Shown here one piece after another: positions 1 through 7,564 of a stretch of 64,000 nucleotides of DNA (its first letter is position 1; each line of letters opens with the position of its first letter). This stretch comes from Cellulophaga sp. Hel_I_12. GTDB taxonomy: Bacteria > Bacteroidota > Bacteroidia > Flavobacteriales > Flavobacteriaceae. The stretch spans positions 682,001-746,000 of the forward strand of contig NZ_JUHB01000001.1 of assembly GCF_000799565.1 (NCBI RefSeq), in the 5' to 3' direction. Under the pieces are notes generated by a model. That model saw only the letters and a program-made list of their open reading frames with translations, searched no databases and was not told the DNA's origin. Both the position numbers and the translations under genes were made by a program.

Positions 1-23
1 ATCAAAATTAAAAATACAGATTG

Positions 24-1352
24 ATGAAAATTATCAAAAGAATACTATTTATATTGGTTGTTGCAGTTGCGATTATCGCTTATTTCAATTATCCAAAGCT
101 AAATTTAATCTCAGGCTTTGCCTCTAAAAATATGGCCTCAAGCGTATTTATTGCCGATAGGAGCCCCGAGGCTGTTCGCGATACGGATAATGATATCCCA
201 TTGGTGAAATTAGCTGAAGTAAGTGTTTCTGAAAATAGTGCTACAGGCAGTGTTTACGGACTTATGAAACGCACAAGTGTGTATCGAGAAGGCTTAGGTT
301 GTGTGCTTGTTAACGAAGATTTTGATAGCACAAAGCCCTATTTAAAACCTAATAGAAATATTTTTAAGAACAACTTAGCTTTTCCCTACGGGGATACCAT
401 GCCTAAAGATACTGTCTACGAAAATGTAAACTATCCTAAACTAAATGCAGCTATTGCCAATAGTTTTTCGGATCCAGAAATTAAAAAAACGAGGACGGTT
501 CTGGTGTATCATAAAAACCGAATTATAGCTGAAAAATATTTAAATGGATTTGATAAAAATACACCTATTTTAGGTTGGTCCACTACCAAAAGTATTATGG
601 CTACACTTTATGGCATTTTAGAGTACCAAGGCCGTATAGATTTAAATAGTCCGGCGCCAGTTGTAGCATGGCAAAATGATGAACGTAAAAACATCACTTT
701 AAATCATTTACTGCGGATGCAAAGCGGATTAGCTTGGGAGGAAGACTACACCAAAATTTCAGACGTTACGAAAATGCTTTTTTTAGCAACAGATATGACT
801 ACGGCACAAGCCGAGAAAGAGGCTATAGCAAAACCAACCGAGGTTTGGAATTATTCTTCAGGCACCTCGAACTTACTGACTGGAATTTTAAGAAAACAGT
901 TTAAAACAACTCAGGAATATTTAGATTTTCCTTATGCCCAATTAATTGATAAAATTGGAATGCATTCTATGTTGCTTGAAGCCGATATGGCTGGTAATTA
1001 TGTAGGCTCGTCTTATGCCTGGGCAAATACTCGTGATTGGGCTAAATTTGGTATCCTTTACTTAAATAAAGGTCTTTGGAATGGCGAACAGTTGTTTGAT
1101 GAAAAATGGGTGAAGTACATCACCAAACCTACTGCACATTCTAAGGGTACCTATGGAGGTCATTTTTGGTTAAATGCTGAAGGCAAATATCCAGATGTAC
1201 CTAGAGACATGTTTTCTGCAAATGGTTTTCAAGGTCAGCGTATTTTTATTATTCCCTCTAAAGATTTAGTCATCGTTAGAACCGGACTCTCTGAAGAACC
1301 CGAGTTCGATATGAATACTTTTTTAAGTGAAATTATCAGCGCTATTCATTAA
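24..1352 (+). CDS. Serine hydrolase, class C beta-lactamase-like, membrane-anchored
   Basis: This is a beta-lactamase/penicillin-binding-protein-fold serine hydrolase (COG1680 type). Members act as esterases, D-aminopeptidases or amide hydrolases in the envelope, and the substrate cannot be read here. A hydrophobic N-terminal segment (about residues 5-22) suggests a signal anchor. The catalytic S-x-x-K appears as STTK at about 186-189 and the second motif as Y-S-S at about 277. A C-terminal GGHFWLN segment sits where the K/H-x-G motif is expected. A TTG lies directly before ATG at 24; I chose the ATG because it opens a clean signal sequence. About 442 aa is normal for the family. The gene converges on the helicase-like gene and is followed by a hairpin. 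The fold is secure; the substrate is unknown. Confidence 0.85.
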   Translation: MKIIKRILFILVVAVAIIAYFNYPKLNLISGFASKNMASSVFIADRSPEAVRDTDNDIPLVKLAEVSVSENSATGSVYGLMKRTSVYREGLGCVLVNEDFDSTKPYLKPNRNIFKNNLAFPYGDTMPKDTVYENVNYPKLNAAIANSFSDPEIKKTRTVLVYHKNRIIAEKYLNGFDKNTPILGWSTTKSIMATLYGILEYQGRIDLNSPAPVVAWQNDERKNITLNHLLRMQSGLAWEEDYTKISDVTKMLFLATDMTTAQAEKEAIAKPTEVWNYSSGTSNLLTGILRKQFKTTQEYLDFPYAQLIDKIGMHSMLLEADMAGNYVGSSYAWANTRDWAKFGILYLNKGLWNGEQLFDEKWVKYITKPTAHSKGTYGGHFWLNAEGKYPDVPRDMFSANGFQGQRIFIIPSKDLVIVRTGLSEEPEFDMNTFLSEIISAIH

Positions 1353-1579
1353 CATACGCCGAATACCTGTTCAGATCATGTTATGTAAAAACTAGCTTCA
1401 CGAAATTATAAGTTTTTTGAAAAACAATGGCCAACTATTTGTAGGTATCAATTTTTTGTATCAGTAATTGTTGAATAGGATAATAACCCACCCTAGTAAA
1501 TATCAGAATTCAAGGAATAAACCACATATATGAGCTACTACACAACAATAGTTTCGTAAACACGACTGACCTGTTTAAA

Positions 1580-1637
1580 TTTACTTTGTATAAAAAAAGA
1601 AGTTAGTTTTTCATTTTCATATAGTGTTCTCGTAAAA
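1580..1637. repeat. Copy 1 of a ~58-bp duplicated intergenic element
   Basis: Bases 1604-1637 are identical over 34 bp to 2478-2511 (core CATTTTCATATAGTGTTCTC). Weaker similarity continues upstream to 1580, with TTTACTTTGTAT here against TTTACTATGTAT in copy 2. The copy runs straight into a T-tailed hairpin. The rest of the 372-bp gap 1353-1724 shows nothing else recognisable. Confidence 0.85.
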
Positions 1638-1672
1638 AGAGCTTTGTCTACTTAGATAAAGCTCTTTTTTTA
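1634..1672. terminator. Bidirectional hairpin terminator between convergent genes
   Basis: AAAAAGAGCTTT pairs with AAAGCTCTTTTT across a 12-nt loop, with A-tracts on one side and T-tracts on the other. It can therefore end transcripts from the serine hydrolase (plus) and the helicase-like gene (minus). Confidence 0.8.
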
Positions 1673-1724
1673 TTTACCAACTAAAATTAGTAGTCTTTGC
1701 CTCCGAGAGGCCATCTGAAAAAAA

Positions 1725-2339
1725 TTAAGCTAAAGTAAAAATTTCTGCATTGGCCATGAATGAATCTTGCATACGTTCCATGCGATTATCAAATTGCGTA
1801 GAAAAAACCACATACTGACATTTTTCTAAGCTCTCTGGCGTCCTCAAAAGATCAGAGAACGTACTTGCTTTTGATAAAAACTCAGCATCTTCAACCATAA
1901 AAAGCTTCAGCTTGCCTAAATTAATACTATTTAAGTAAAAAATCTTATTTAACCTTTTAGGGGTAGCGATGACCACATCTACTCCGTCATAAATATCGGC
2001 ACGTTGATCTTCTATATTTTGCTCATCATAGGCACAATACACCCGAATAGACATTCTTTTAGTATATTTTTCAAATTCCGCTGCCATTGCTAAGGCCGAT
2101 TTTTTGTCTTTTACAAAAATTAATGCCCTCGGTGCATCTTCAAATTCTTTGCACTCTAATTTTTGAAGTGTAGCAATTATAATGGCCGTTGTTTTTCCAG
2201 AATTTTCTGGTGCAATACCAAAAATACTTGCACCGCCTTTAATTTTTGACAATACACCTTTTTGAAAAGCCGTATAGCCTGTAATTTGATGCTCTGATAA
2301 AGCCTCTTTTAGTTCTGGTTGTAATTTTTTATAAGACAT
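1725..2339 (-). CDS. DEAD-box-like protein with only the N-terminal RecA domain
   Basis: This 204-aa protein resembles the first RecA-like domain of DEAD-box RNA helicases and then stops. Visible motifs are a Q-motif-like region (GYTAFQKGVL, about 21-30), motif I APENSGKT (about 43-50), motif Ib ATPKRL (about 125-130), motif II written VEDAE instead of DEAD (about 149-153), and a motif III-like STQ (about 180-182). Full helicases need a second RecA domain with motifs IV-VI, which is absent. The sequence after the stop codon runs into a terminator, so this does not look like a frameshifted full-length gene. It may bind ATP or RNA, but unwinding is unlikely. It is flanked by the two copies of a duplicated element. 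The assignment to the superfamily is firm; the function is unknown. Confidence 0.8.
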   Translation of the reverse strand: MSYKKLQPELKEALSEHQITGYTAFQKGVLSKIKGGASIFGIAPENSGKTTAIIIATLQKLECKEFEDAPRALIFVKDKKSALAMAAEFEKYTKRMSIRVYCAYDEQNIEDQRADIYDGVDVVIATPKRLNKIFYLNSINLGKLKLFMVEDAEFLSKASTFSDLLRTPESLEKCQYVVFSTQFDNRMERMQDSFMANAEIFTLA

Positions 2340-2452
2340 AAATAATTTAATTCAGTATGTTAAGTCATGGTCTTTACCAATAAATGGACTTTTACCACAA
2401 CTTTTAGGATGTTGACAACAATTGTTATGGACTATTGTATTCCTTGAGTACC

Positions 2453-2511
2453 TTTACTATGTATTAAAAAAGAATAATAGTTTTTCATTTTCATATAGTG
2501 TTCTCGTAAAA
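2453..2511. repeat. Copy 2 of the ~58-bp duplicated intergenic element
   Basis: The direct-repeat partner of 1580-1637: 34 identical bases (2478-2511) with weaker similarity upstream to 2453. It also abuts a hairpin, but one of different stem sequence. It lies between menB and the helicase-like gene, 874 bp from copy 1. Confidence 0.85.
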
Positions 2512-2541
2512 GGCCTAATCTTCATTGATTAGGTCTTTTTT
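2508..2541. terminator. Hairpin terminator downstream of menB
   Basis: CCTAATC pairs with GATTAGG over a 6-nt loop, flanked by AAAAG and CTTTTTT, with one mismatch. Its position just after menB (minus strand) fits a terminator. The A/T tracts make it usable in both directions. Confidence 0.7.
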
Positions 2542-2608
2542 AATAAAGAGCCATCTGCAACATAATGGGTATTATTCTACACAAAACGGGATCCTAGCCT
2601 CGTTGAGC

Positions 2609-3451
2609 TTAAGGAATCCATTTGTTTTTACCAAAATCTGGTTTGCGTTTTTCTAAAAATGCATTTCTACCTTCTTTTGCTTCATCGGTCATATAGGCTA
2701 ATCGTGTGGCTTCACCTGCGAAAACTTGCTGCCCTACCATACCATCATCCGTTAAATTCATAGCAAACTTTAACATTTTTATAGAGGTAGGCGATTTTTC
2801 CAAAATTTCTTGAGCCCATTCGTACGCCGTATCCTCTAATTTGTCATGTGGAATTACTGCATTTACCATGCCCATTTCAAAGGCTTCTTGTGCCGAATAA
2901 TTTCGACCTAAAAAGAAAATTTCCCTTGCTTTTTTCTGCCCAACCATTTTTGCTAAATAAGCAGAACCATAACCGCCATCAAAACTCGTAACATCAGCGT
3001 CGGTTTGCTTAAAAATAGCATGTTCTTTACTAGCGAGAGTTAAATCGCATACCACATGTAAGCTATGCCCACCACCTACGGCCCAGCCTGGTACCACCGC
3101 AATTACGGCTTTAGGCATAAACCTAATTAAGCGCTGTACTTCTAATATATTTAAACGATGCATACCGTCTTCCCCAACATAACCTTGGTGTCCCCTAGCC
3201 TTTTGGTCGCCACCACTACAAAAAGAATAAATACCATCTTTTGTAGATGGCCCTTCTGCAGAAAGTAAAACAACACCAATGGAAGTATCTTCCTGTGCAT
3301 CGTAAAAGGCTTGGTATAATTCGCTCGTTGTTTTAGGCCTAAAAGCGTTCCGTATATTTGGTCTATTAAAAGCGATCCGGGCTACACCATCACACTTTTT
3401 ATAAGTAATATCTTCGAACTCCTTTACCGTTTGCCAGGCTATTTTTTTCAT
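2609..3451 (-). CDS. menB: 1,4-dihydroxy-2-naphthoyl-CoA synthase
   Basis: MenB closes the naphthalene ring of menaquinone by an intramolecular Claisen condensation of o-succinylbenzoyl-CoA. It is a cytoplasmic crotonase-fold enzyme. The 280-aa length is typical. Diagnostic MenB segments are FCSGGDQ (78-84), the oxyanion-hole glycine region GWAVGGGHSLH (122-132), and TDADVTSFDGGYGS (150-163), whose Asp and Ser/Tyr positions distinguish MenB from other enoyl-CoA hydratases. The C-terminal swapped helix region is present. It stands apart from menC and menE, which lie about 30 kb away in this window, with a promoter of its own upstream. Confident. Confidence 0.96.
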   Translation of the reverse strand: MKKIAWQTVKEFEDITYKKCDGVARIAFNRPNIRNAFRPKTTSELYQAFYDAQEDTSIGVVLLSAEGPSTKDGIYSFCSGGDQKARGHQGYVGEDGMHRLNILEVQRLIRFMPKAVIAVVPGWAVGGGHSLHVVCDLTLASKEHAIFKQTDADVTSFDGGYGSAYLAKMVGQKKAREIFFLGRNYSAQEAFEMGMVNAVIPHDKLEDTAYEWAQEILEKSPTSIKMLKFAMNLTDDGMVGQQVFAGEATRLAYMTDEAKEGRNAFLEKRKPDFGKNKWIP

Positions 3452-3501
3452 TTACGTATGTGTTTATTTCGATATTTAAAGCTGTTAACAACTTACTTAT
3501 G

Positions 3502-3533
3502 TAAAGGTAAGCAAGTGCCAGAGCAAGAGCAAA
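3502..3533 (-). promoter_or_regulatory. Putative menB promoter
   Basis: On the minus strand TTTG (3533-3530) is followed after 20 nt by TACCTTTA (3509-3502). This is close to the Bacteroidota -33 TTTG / -7 TAnnTTTG consensus and lies about 50 nt upstream of the menB ATG. Confidence 0.5.
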
Positions 3534-3652
3534 TGCCAAATTCACTTTAAAGTAAAAGAGTTTATGAATAGACAGGTTAAAATACTTTTAAATCTTTTGT
3601 AGCGATGGGTACCACAAAAAAAAATATGTATATACAAAGACTTAAATTTGGC

Positions 3653-4297
3653 TTAGGGTGCCAATCGGTCTATTTTCCAATCCAACTCTTCTAAGCTATA
3701 CCTAATACGATCATGCAAACGATTAGGTCTTCCCTGCCAAAATTCTATAGAAACAGGCTTCACTATAAATCCGCCCCAAAAATCAGGTCGTAGTATTTCT
3801 TTAGATGCATAGGCAGCTTCTAATGCTTTTAGTTTGGATTCTAATACTTCTCTAGAGGCGATAACGCTACTTTGGTTAGATACGATAGCACCTAATTTAC
3901 TGCCGTCTGGCCTCGATTCGAAATATCCGTCAGATAAGTTTTTAGAAATTTTTTCTGCTTTTCCTTTAATGATTACCTGACGCTCCATATTGGGCCAAAA
4001 AAAAGAAAGACAAACATTAGGGTTATGTGCAATGGCTTTTCCTTTTTCACTTTCGTAATTGGTATAAAAAATAAAACCTTCGTAGGTATATTTTTTGAGC
4101 AAAACCACTCTACTCTTTGGAAAACCATCAAGTCCAATCGTCGAAATGGTCATGGCATTGGGTTCATCAATCCCTTCTGACGCTTCAGTTTCATAAAACC
4201 ATTTTTGAAAAAGCTCCATAGGGTTATCCCCTATGTTTGATTCTATAAGTTCGCTTTTATCATAGGTTTTTCTATAATTACCTAAATCTTTTTGCAT
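3653..4297 (-). CDS. pdxH: Pyridoxamine 5'-phosphate oxidase
   Basis: PdxH oxidises pyridoxine- or pyridoxamine-5'-phosphate to PLP using FMN and oxygen, in the cytoplasm as a dimer. The 214-aa length matches the family. FMN and substrate contact segments are visible: RVVLLK (63-68), YTNYESEKG (79-87), a QV pair within WPNMERQV (about 101-108), SNQS (140-143), and the C-terminal WQGRPNRLHDR block (from about 187), which carries the Arg-His-Arg substrate residues. The neighbouring minus-strand genes are separated by 200 bp (menB) and about 90 bp (rnz), so operon membership is unclear. Confident. Confidence 0.95.
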   Translation of the reverse strand: MQKDLGNYRKTYDKSELIESNIGDNPMELFQKWFYETEASEGIDEPNAMTISTIGLDGFPKSRVVLLKKYTYEGFIFYTNYESEKGKAIAHNPNVCLSFFWPNMERQVIIKGKAEKISKNLSDGYFESRPDGSKLGAIVSNQSSVIASREVLESKLKALEAAYASKEILRPDFWGGFIVKPVSIEFWQGRPNRLHDRIRYSLEELDWKIDRLAP

Positions 4298-4389
4298 AAT
4301 TCATCCTATAAAGAACAGCTAACAAAGTTCAACAAAAGATAGCTAAACAAGAAGTATTTCATACAAATTCTCTTATTAATAATAAATTT

Positions 4390-5298
4390 TTAAGAAAAAT
4401 CGAAAAGCTTACCGTCATCTGCTAAAAGCACCCTATCAAATATTTCCACGGCCTCTTCTTTGAAAAGCGCTATAGATGCATATCGTGTAGAATAATGTCC
4501 TAATATTAATTGACCAACATTCGCTTGTTTCGCAATTAATGCCGCCTCTTTTGCCGTAGAGTGTTTTGTTTTTGGCGCCAACTCTTTTTGAGATTCTAAA
4601 AAAGTAGCCTCATGATATAGTACATCTACCTCGGCTATTAAAGGAACTATATCTGGTTTATACGCTGTATCACTGCAAAAGGCATAACTTTTAGGTTTAG
4701 GAGGATCAAAGGTTAACGCTTCGTTTTTTATCGTTCGGCCATCTTCCAAAACAATGTCCTTTCCATTTTTTATGTTTTGAAAATAACATTTTTCAATGCC
4801 GTAAGCGTTCACGGTTTCAATATCCAAAGTTCTTGGAGCTAATTTTTCCCTAAATAGAAAACCGTTGGTATACACTCTATGGGCCAATGGAATAGTGACA
4901 ACAGTCACCTTATCATCTTCATAAATTAAGGCTGATTTTTTACTGGTTAATTCGTGGAAAACAAGCTTATAATTAGTGTACGAGTTTCCTAATTTTAATA
5001 ATAAAAGAATGGCTTCCTCAATACCTTTTGGACCATAAATATGCATTTCCGCCTCTCTACCTAGTAGCCGGAACGTAGAAATTAGCCCAGGTAATCCAAA
5101 AAAATGATCCCCATGTAAGTGTGAAATAAAAATATGATTGATTCTCGAAAAACGTATTTTATGCTTTCGTAATTGTACCTGAGTGCCTTCACCACAATCA
5201 ATTAAAAACATATGGTTTTTAATTTCAAGTACCTGAGAAGTAGGGTTTGTTAGGGTTCGCGGTGTTGCCGCATAACAACCAAGTATGGTTAATTTCAT
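4390..5298 (-). CDS. rnz: Ribonuclease Z
   Basis: A zinc-dependent metallo-beta-lactamase-fold endonuclease that removes the 3' trailer of tRNA precursors. It is 302 aa, the usual short (ELAC1-like) form. The zinc motif HLHGDH is at 60-65. A downstream FCSDTAY supplies the bridging Asp and a later GHYSTRY the last His. The flexible exosite arm corresponds to the region around residues 150-200. It is the last gene of a minus-strand run that starts at pyrR. The 136-bp gap before it holds short repeats that could form structure in the transcript. Confident. Confidence 0.95.
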   Translation of the reverse strand: MKLTILGCYAATPRTLTNPTSQVLEIKNHMFLIDCGEGTQVQLRKHKIRFSRINHIFISHLHGDHFFGLPGLISTFRLLGREAEMHIYGPKGIEEAILLLLKLGNSYTNYKLVFHELTSKKSALIYEDDKVTVVTIPLAHRVYTNGFLFREKLAPRTLDIETVNAYGIEKCYFQNIKNGKDIVLEDGRTIKNEALTFDPPKPKSYAFCSDTAYKPDIVPLIAEVDVLYHEATFLESQKELAPKTKHSTAKEAALIAKQANVGQLILGHYSTRYASIALFKEEAVEIFDRVLLADDGKLFDFS

Positions 5299-5305
5299 TT
5301 TATTT

Positions 5306-5429
5306 GTTTCAGGTTTAGCGTTTAATGTTTCAGGTTTATCTGCCTTTTAGTCAAAATATAATAAGGTATAAAAGTGTAATAAATAAGAATATAAACAACC
5401 TTAAACTTGAAACAATATAAACTTGAAAC
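5306..5429. repeat. Direct and inverted 12-bp repeats before rnz
   Basis: GTTTCAGGTTTA occurs at 5306-5317 and 5328-5339. Near-complementary TAAACTTGAAAC occurs within 5401-5413 and again at 5418-5429. Each inverted pair differs at a single position, so the two halves can pair as a long imperfect stem across about 60-100 nt. Confidence 0.75.
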
Positions 5430-5434
5430 CCTTT

Positions 5435-5767
5435 TTATAAACCAAGGTCTCGTTCTATTTCTTCCATTTCAATAATGTCCTTGGCTTCTTGAATGCTTGG
5501 TGCCAAACTAATTTCATCAGGCACATCATCATAAGAGACAATTTCCGTTACTAAAACCAAAGATTTATTGGCTTTTTTATGCGTATTTGAAAGTTCTAAA
5601 AATTCTAAAATATCATTCTTAGATAGTTTTGAGAAGGAGAAAAGATTAATAATCAAATGATCATGTTTAATCTTATGATAAGCATCATTCAAATTTTCTA
5701 AAAAAATTTTTAGCGTTGCTTTTTCTTGGTGAACAATCGTCGTTGTTCCATCTGAGTCAAAAATCAT
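5435..5767 (-). CDS. Conserved 110-aa protein, possibly STAS-like
   Basis: A small soluble protein without enzyme motifs. The alternating pattern around residues 39-75 (LIINLFSFSKL, then an amphipathic helix, then KSLVLVTE) resembles the beta-alpha-beta core of STAS/anti-sigma-antagonist folds, but I see no clear phosphorylatable Ser/Thr motif. The acidic C-terminus (IIEMEEIERDLG) is a pattern I associate with flavobacterial homologues next to pyrB. The start lies 6 bp after the pyrB stop, which indicates co-transcription with pyrRB. The function is not known; the fold is inference. Confidence 0.75.
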   Translation of the reverse strand: MIFDSDGTTTIVHQEKATLKIFLENLNDAYHKIKHDHLIINLFSFSKLSKNDILEFLELSNTHKKANKSLVLVTEIVSYDDVPDEISLAPSIQEAKDIIEMEEIERDLGL

Positions 5768-5773
5768 ACGTTT

Positions 5774-6700
5774 CTATTTTATTTTTGAAGCTAATAAATA
5801 AATAACTGCCATACGAATTGCAACGCCGTTTTCTACTTGATTTAAGATGATAGATTGTTTGGAATCTGCAACATCACTCGTAATTTCTACACCTCTATTA
5901 ATGGGTCCAGGATGCATGATAACAATTTCTTTATCAAGACTATCTAGTATTTTTTTTGTGACCCCATATTGTTGTGTATATTCTCTGGTCGTTGGAAAAT
6001 AGCTAATATCTAAGCGTTCATTCTGAATGCGAAGCATATTGGCGACATCGCACCAGAGTAATGCTTTTTTAAGATTCGGTTCTACCGTGACACCTAACGA
6101 TTCTATATGCTTTGGTATCAGTGTTTTGGGCCCACAAACTTTTACATTAGCCCCTTGTAATTTTAAAGCAAAAATATTAGATAAAGCCACTCTTGAATGA
6201 AGAATATCGCCTACTATGACGACATTTTTACCTGCAACATCTCCCAATTTTTCGCGAATAGAATAGGAGTCTAATAAGGCTTGTGTTGGATGTTCGTGTG
6301 CACCATCACCGGCATTCACAATAGATGCTTTTACATGCTTAGACAAGAAGATTCCTGCACCCGGGTTCGGATGCCGCATCACCACCATATCTACTTTCAT
6401 AGACAGGATATTATTTACGGTATCTATTAAGGTTTCTCCTTTTTTTACAGACGATTGTGAGGCCGAAAAGTTAATAACATCTGCAGATAATCGTTTTTCT
6501 GCTAATTCAAAAGATAATTTGGTCCGGGTACTATTTTCGAAAAATATATTAGCGATGGTAATGTCACGTAGCGATGGTACTTTTTTAATAGAACGGTTGA
6601 TCACCTCTTTAAAGTGATCTGCGGTTTCAAAAATGAGCTGAATATCTTGCTCTTTTAGATATTTTATGCCTAACAAGTGTTGCACACTTAACTCGCTCAT
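5774..6700 (-). CDS. pyrB: Aspartate carbamoyltransferase, catalytic subunit
   Basis: PyrB condenses carbamoyl phosphate with aspartate, the committed step of pyrimidine synthesis. The 308-aa length is typical. The carbamoyl-phosphate motif STRT lies at 57-60 within FFENSTRTKLSF. HPTQ is at 137-140 and the aspartate-binding HPGPINRG block is near the C-terminus. No regulatory subunit gene (pyrI) is present nearby. It starts 11 bp after the pyrR stop, so both belong to one transcript. Regulation by nucleotide level would have to be sensed elsewhere, possibly through PyrR. Confident. Confidence 0.96.
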   Translation of the reverse strand: MSELSVQHLLGIKYLKEQDIQLIFETADHFKEVINRSIKKVPSLRDITIANIFFENSTRTKLSFELAEKRLSADVINFSASQSSVKKGETLIDTVNNILSMKVDMVVMRHPNPGAGIFLSKHVKASIVNAGDGAHEHPTQALLDSYSIREKLGDVAGKNVVIVGDILHSRVALSNIFALKLQGANVKVCGPKTLIPKHIESLGVTVEPNLKKALLWCDVANMLRIQNERLDISYFPTTREYTQQYGVTKKILDSLDKEIVIMHPGPINRGVEITSDVADSKQSIILNQVENGVAIRMAVIYLLASKIK

Positions 6701-6711
6701 AATTGAATTTT

Positions 6712-7272
6712 CTAGGTATTAGGTACTTCCGTTTTTGTATTCACTAAATATATGGCATCTTCCCCATCATTCTCTTTCCACATCACTTTTACTTTTTCAT
6801 TATTTATAGCGTCTACTTGCCGGCCCCTATAATTGGGTTGAATCGGCAAATGCCTGCTAAATCTTCTGTCTATTAAGGTGAGAAGTTCTATTTCTAAAGG
6901 TCGCCCAAAAGATTGTATGGCCGTAAGGGCGGCTCGAATACTACGTCCGGTATACAAAACGTCGTCAATAAAGACTACGTTTTTATCCTCTATTAAAAAA
7001 TTGATATTGGTTTTATTCGCCTCCAATGTTTTATCTCCCCTTCGAAAATCATCGCGATAAAAAGTAATGTCTAAAAACCCTAAGTCGATATGCTTTACGC
7101 CATAGTCTTTTTTCAATATATCGTTTAGGCGTTGCGCCAAAAAAATACCACGGGGTTGAATACCGATGAGTACTGTATTCTTAAAATCTAAATGATTCTC
7201 TAAAAGCTGACAAGCCAAGCGATGTAGGATGATATGTATCTCTTTCGAAGAAAGCAATAGTTTTTGACTCAT
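6712..7272 (-). CDS. pyrR: PyrR, pyrimidine regulator / uracil phosphoribosyltransferase
   Basis: PyrR proteins have the PRTase fold. Many convert uracil and PRPP to UMP, and in Gram-positives they also bind pyr mRNA to promote attenuation. The PRPP loop FIDDVLYTGRS lies at 101-111, and the R-R-F-S-R-H-L-P-I block (about 137-145) is characteristic. The 186-aa length fits. The -7 promoter box sits only about 20 bp before the ATG, so there is little room for an upstream attenuator. If PyrR regulates RNA here, the target must lie within the operon or elsewhere. It is first in the pyrR-pyrB-STAS-like-rnz run. Assignment confident; RNA-binding role uncertain. Confidence 0.92.
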   Translation of the reverse strand: MSQKLLLSSKEIHIILHRLACQLLENHLDFKNTVLIGIQPRGIFLAQRLNDILKKDYGVKHIDLGFLDITFYRDDFRRGDKTLEANKTNINFLIEDKNVVFIDDVLYTGRSIRAALTAIQSFGRPLEIELLTLIDRRFSRHLPIQPNYRGRQVDAINNEKVKVMWKENDGEDAIYLVNTKTEVPNT

Positions 7273-7290
7273 ACTTAATTTGTGTAATTA

Positions 7291-7298
7291 CAAAAGTA
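7291..7298 (-). promoter_or_regulatory. -7 box of the pyrR promoter
   Basis: The minus strand reads TACTTTTG, a perfect TAnnTTTG box, 19 bp upstream of the pyrR ATG. No convincing -33 TTTG is seen. The predicted leader is only about a dozen bases. Confidence 0.5.
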
Positions 7299-7509
7299 TC
7301 AAATTATATGTTAAAAATTGTCACTAAATTAATTTTCATTTGAAGTGTTTAGAAAACTACTTTTTAAACTTTTTTAATGTGTATTACTAAATCAATTTAA
7401 AATAGCATATCACATAATACACCTAATAATAAGATTAAAACCAAAAATATAGGTTTATAAGACCATGTATTCTAATGTGCACCTTATGCTATTCAGAAAA
7501 AATATCACA

Positions 7510-7545
7510 AAAAAAACCCGAACAGATGAATGTTCGGGTTTTTAA
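7510..7545. terminator. rpsA terminator
   Basis: AAAAACCCGAACA pairs with TGTTCGGGTTTTT around a 6-nt loop. It lies 20 bp past the rpsA stop on the minus strand, with T-tracts in both orientations. Confidence 0.9.
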
Positions 7546-7564
7546 AATATGATGAAATAAAGGA

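Noticed and set aside
2385..2415. CACCACAACTTTAGGA-like string shared with about 60223-60240
   Set aside because: Only about 15 bp of imperfect match, with no common context; not enough to call a repeat.
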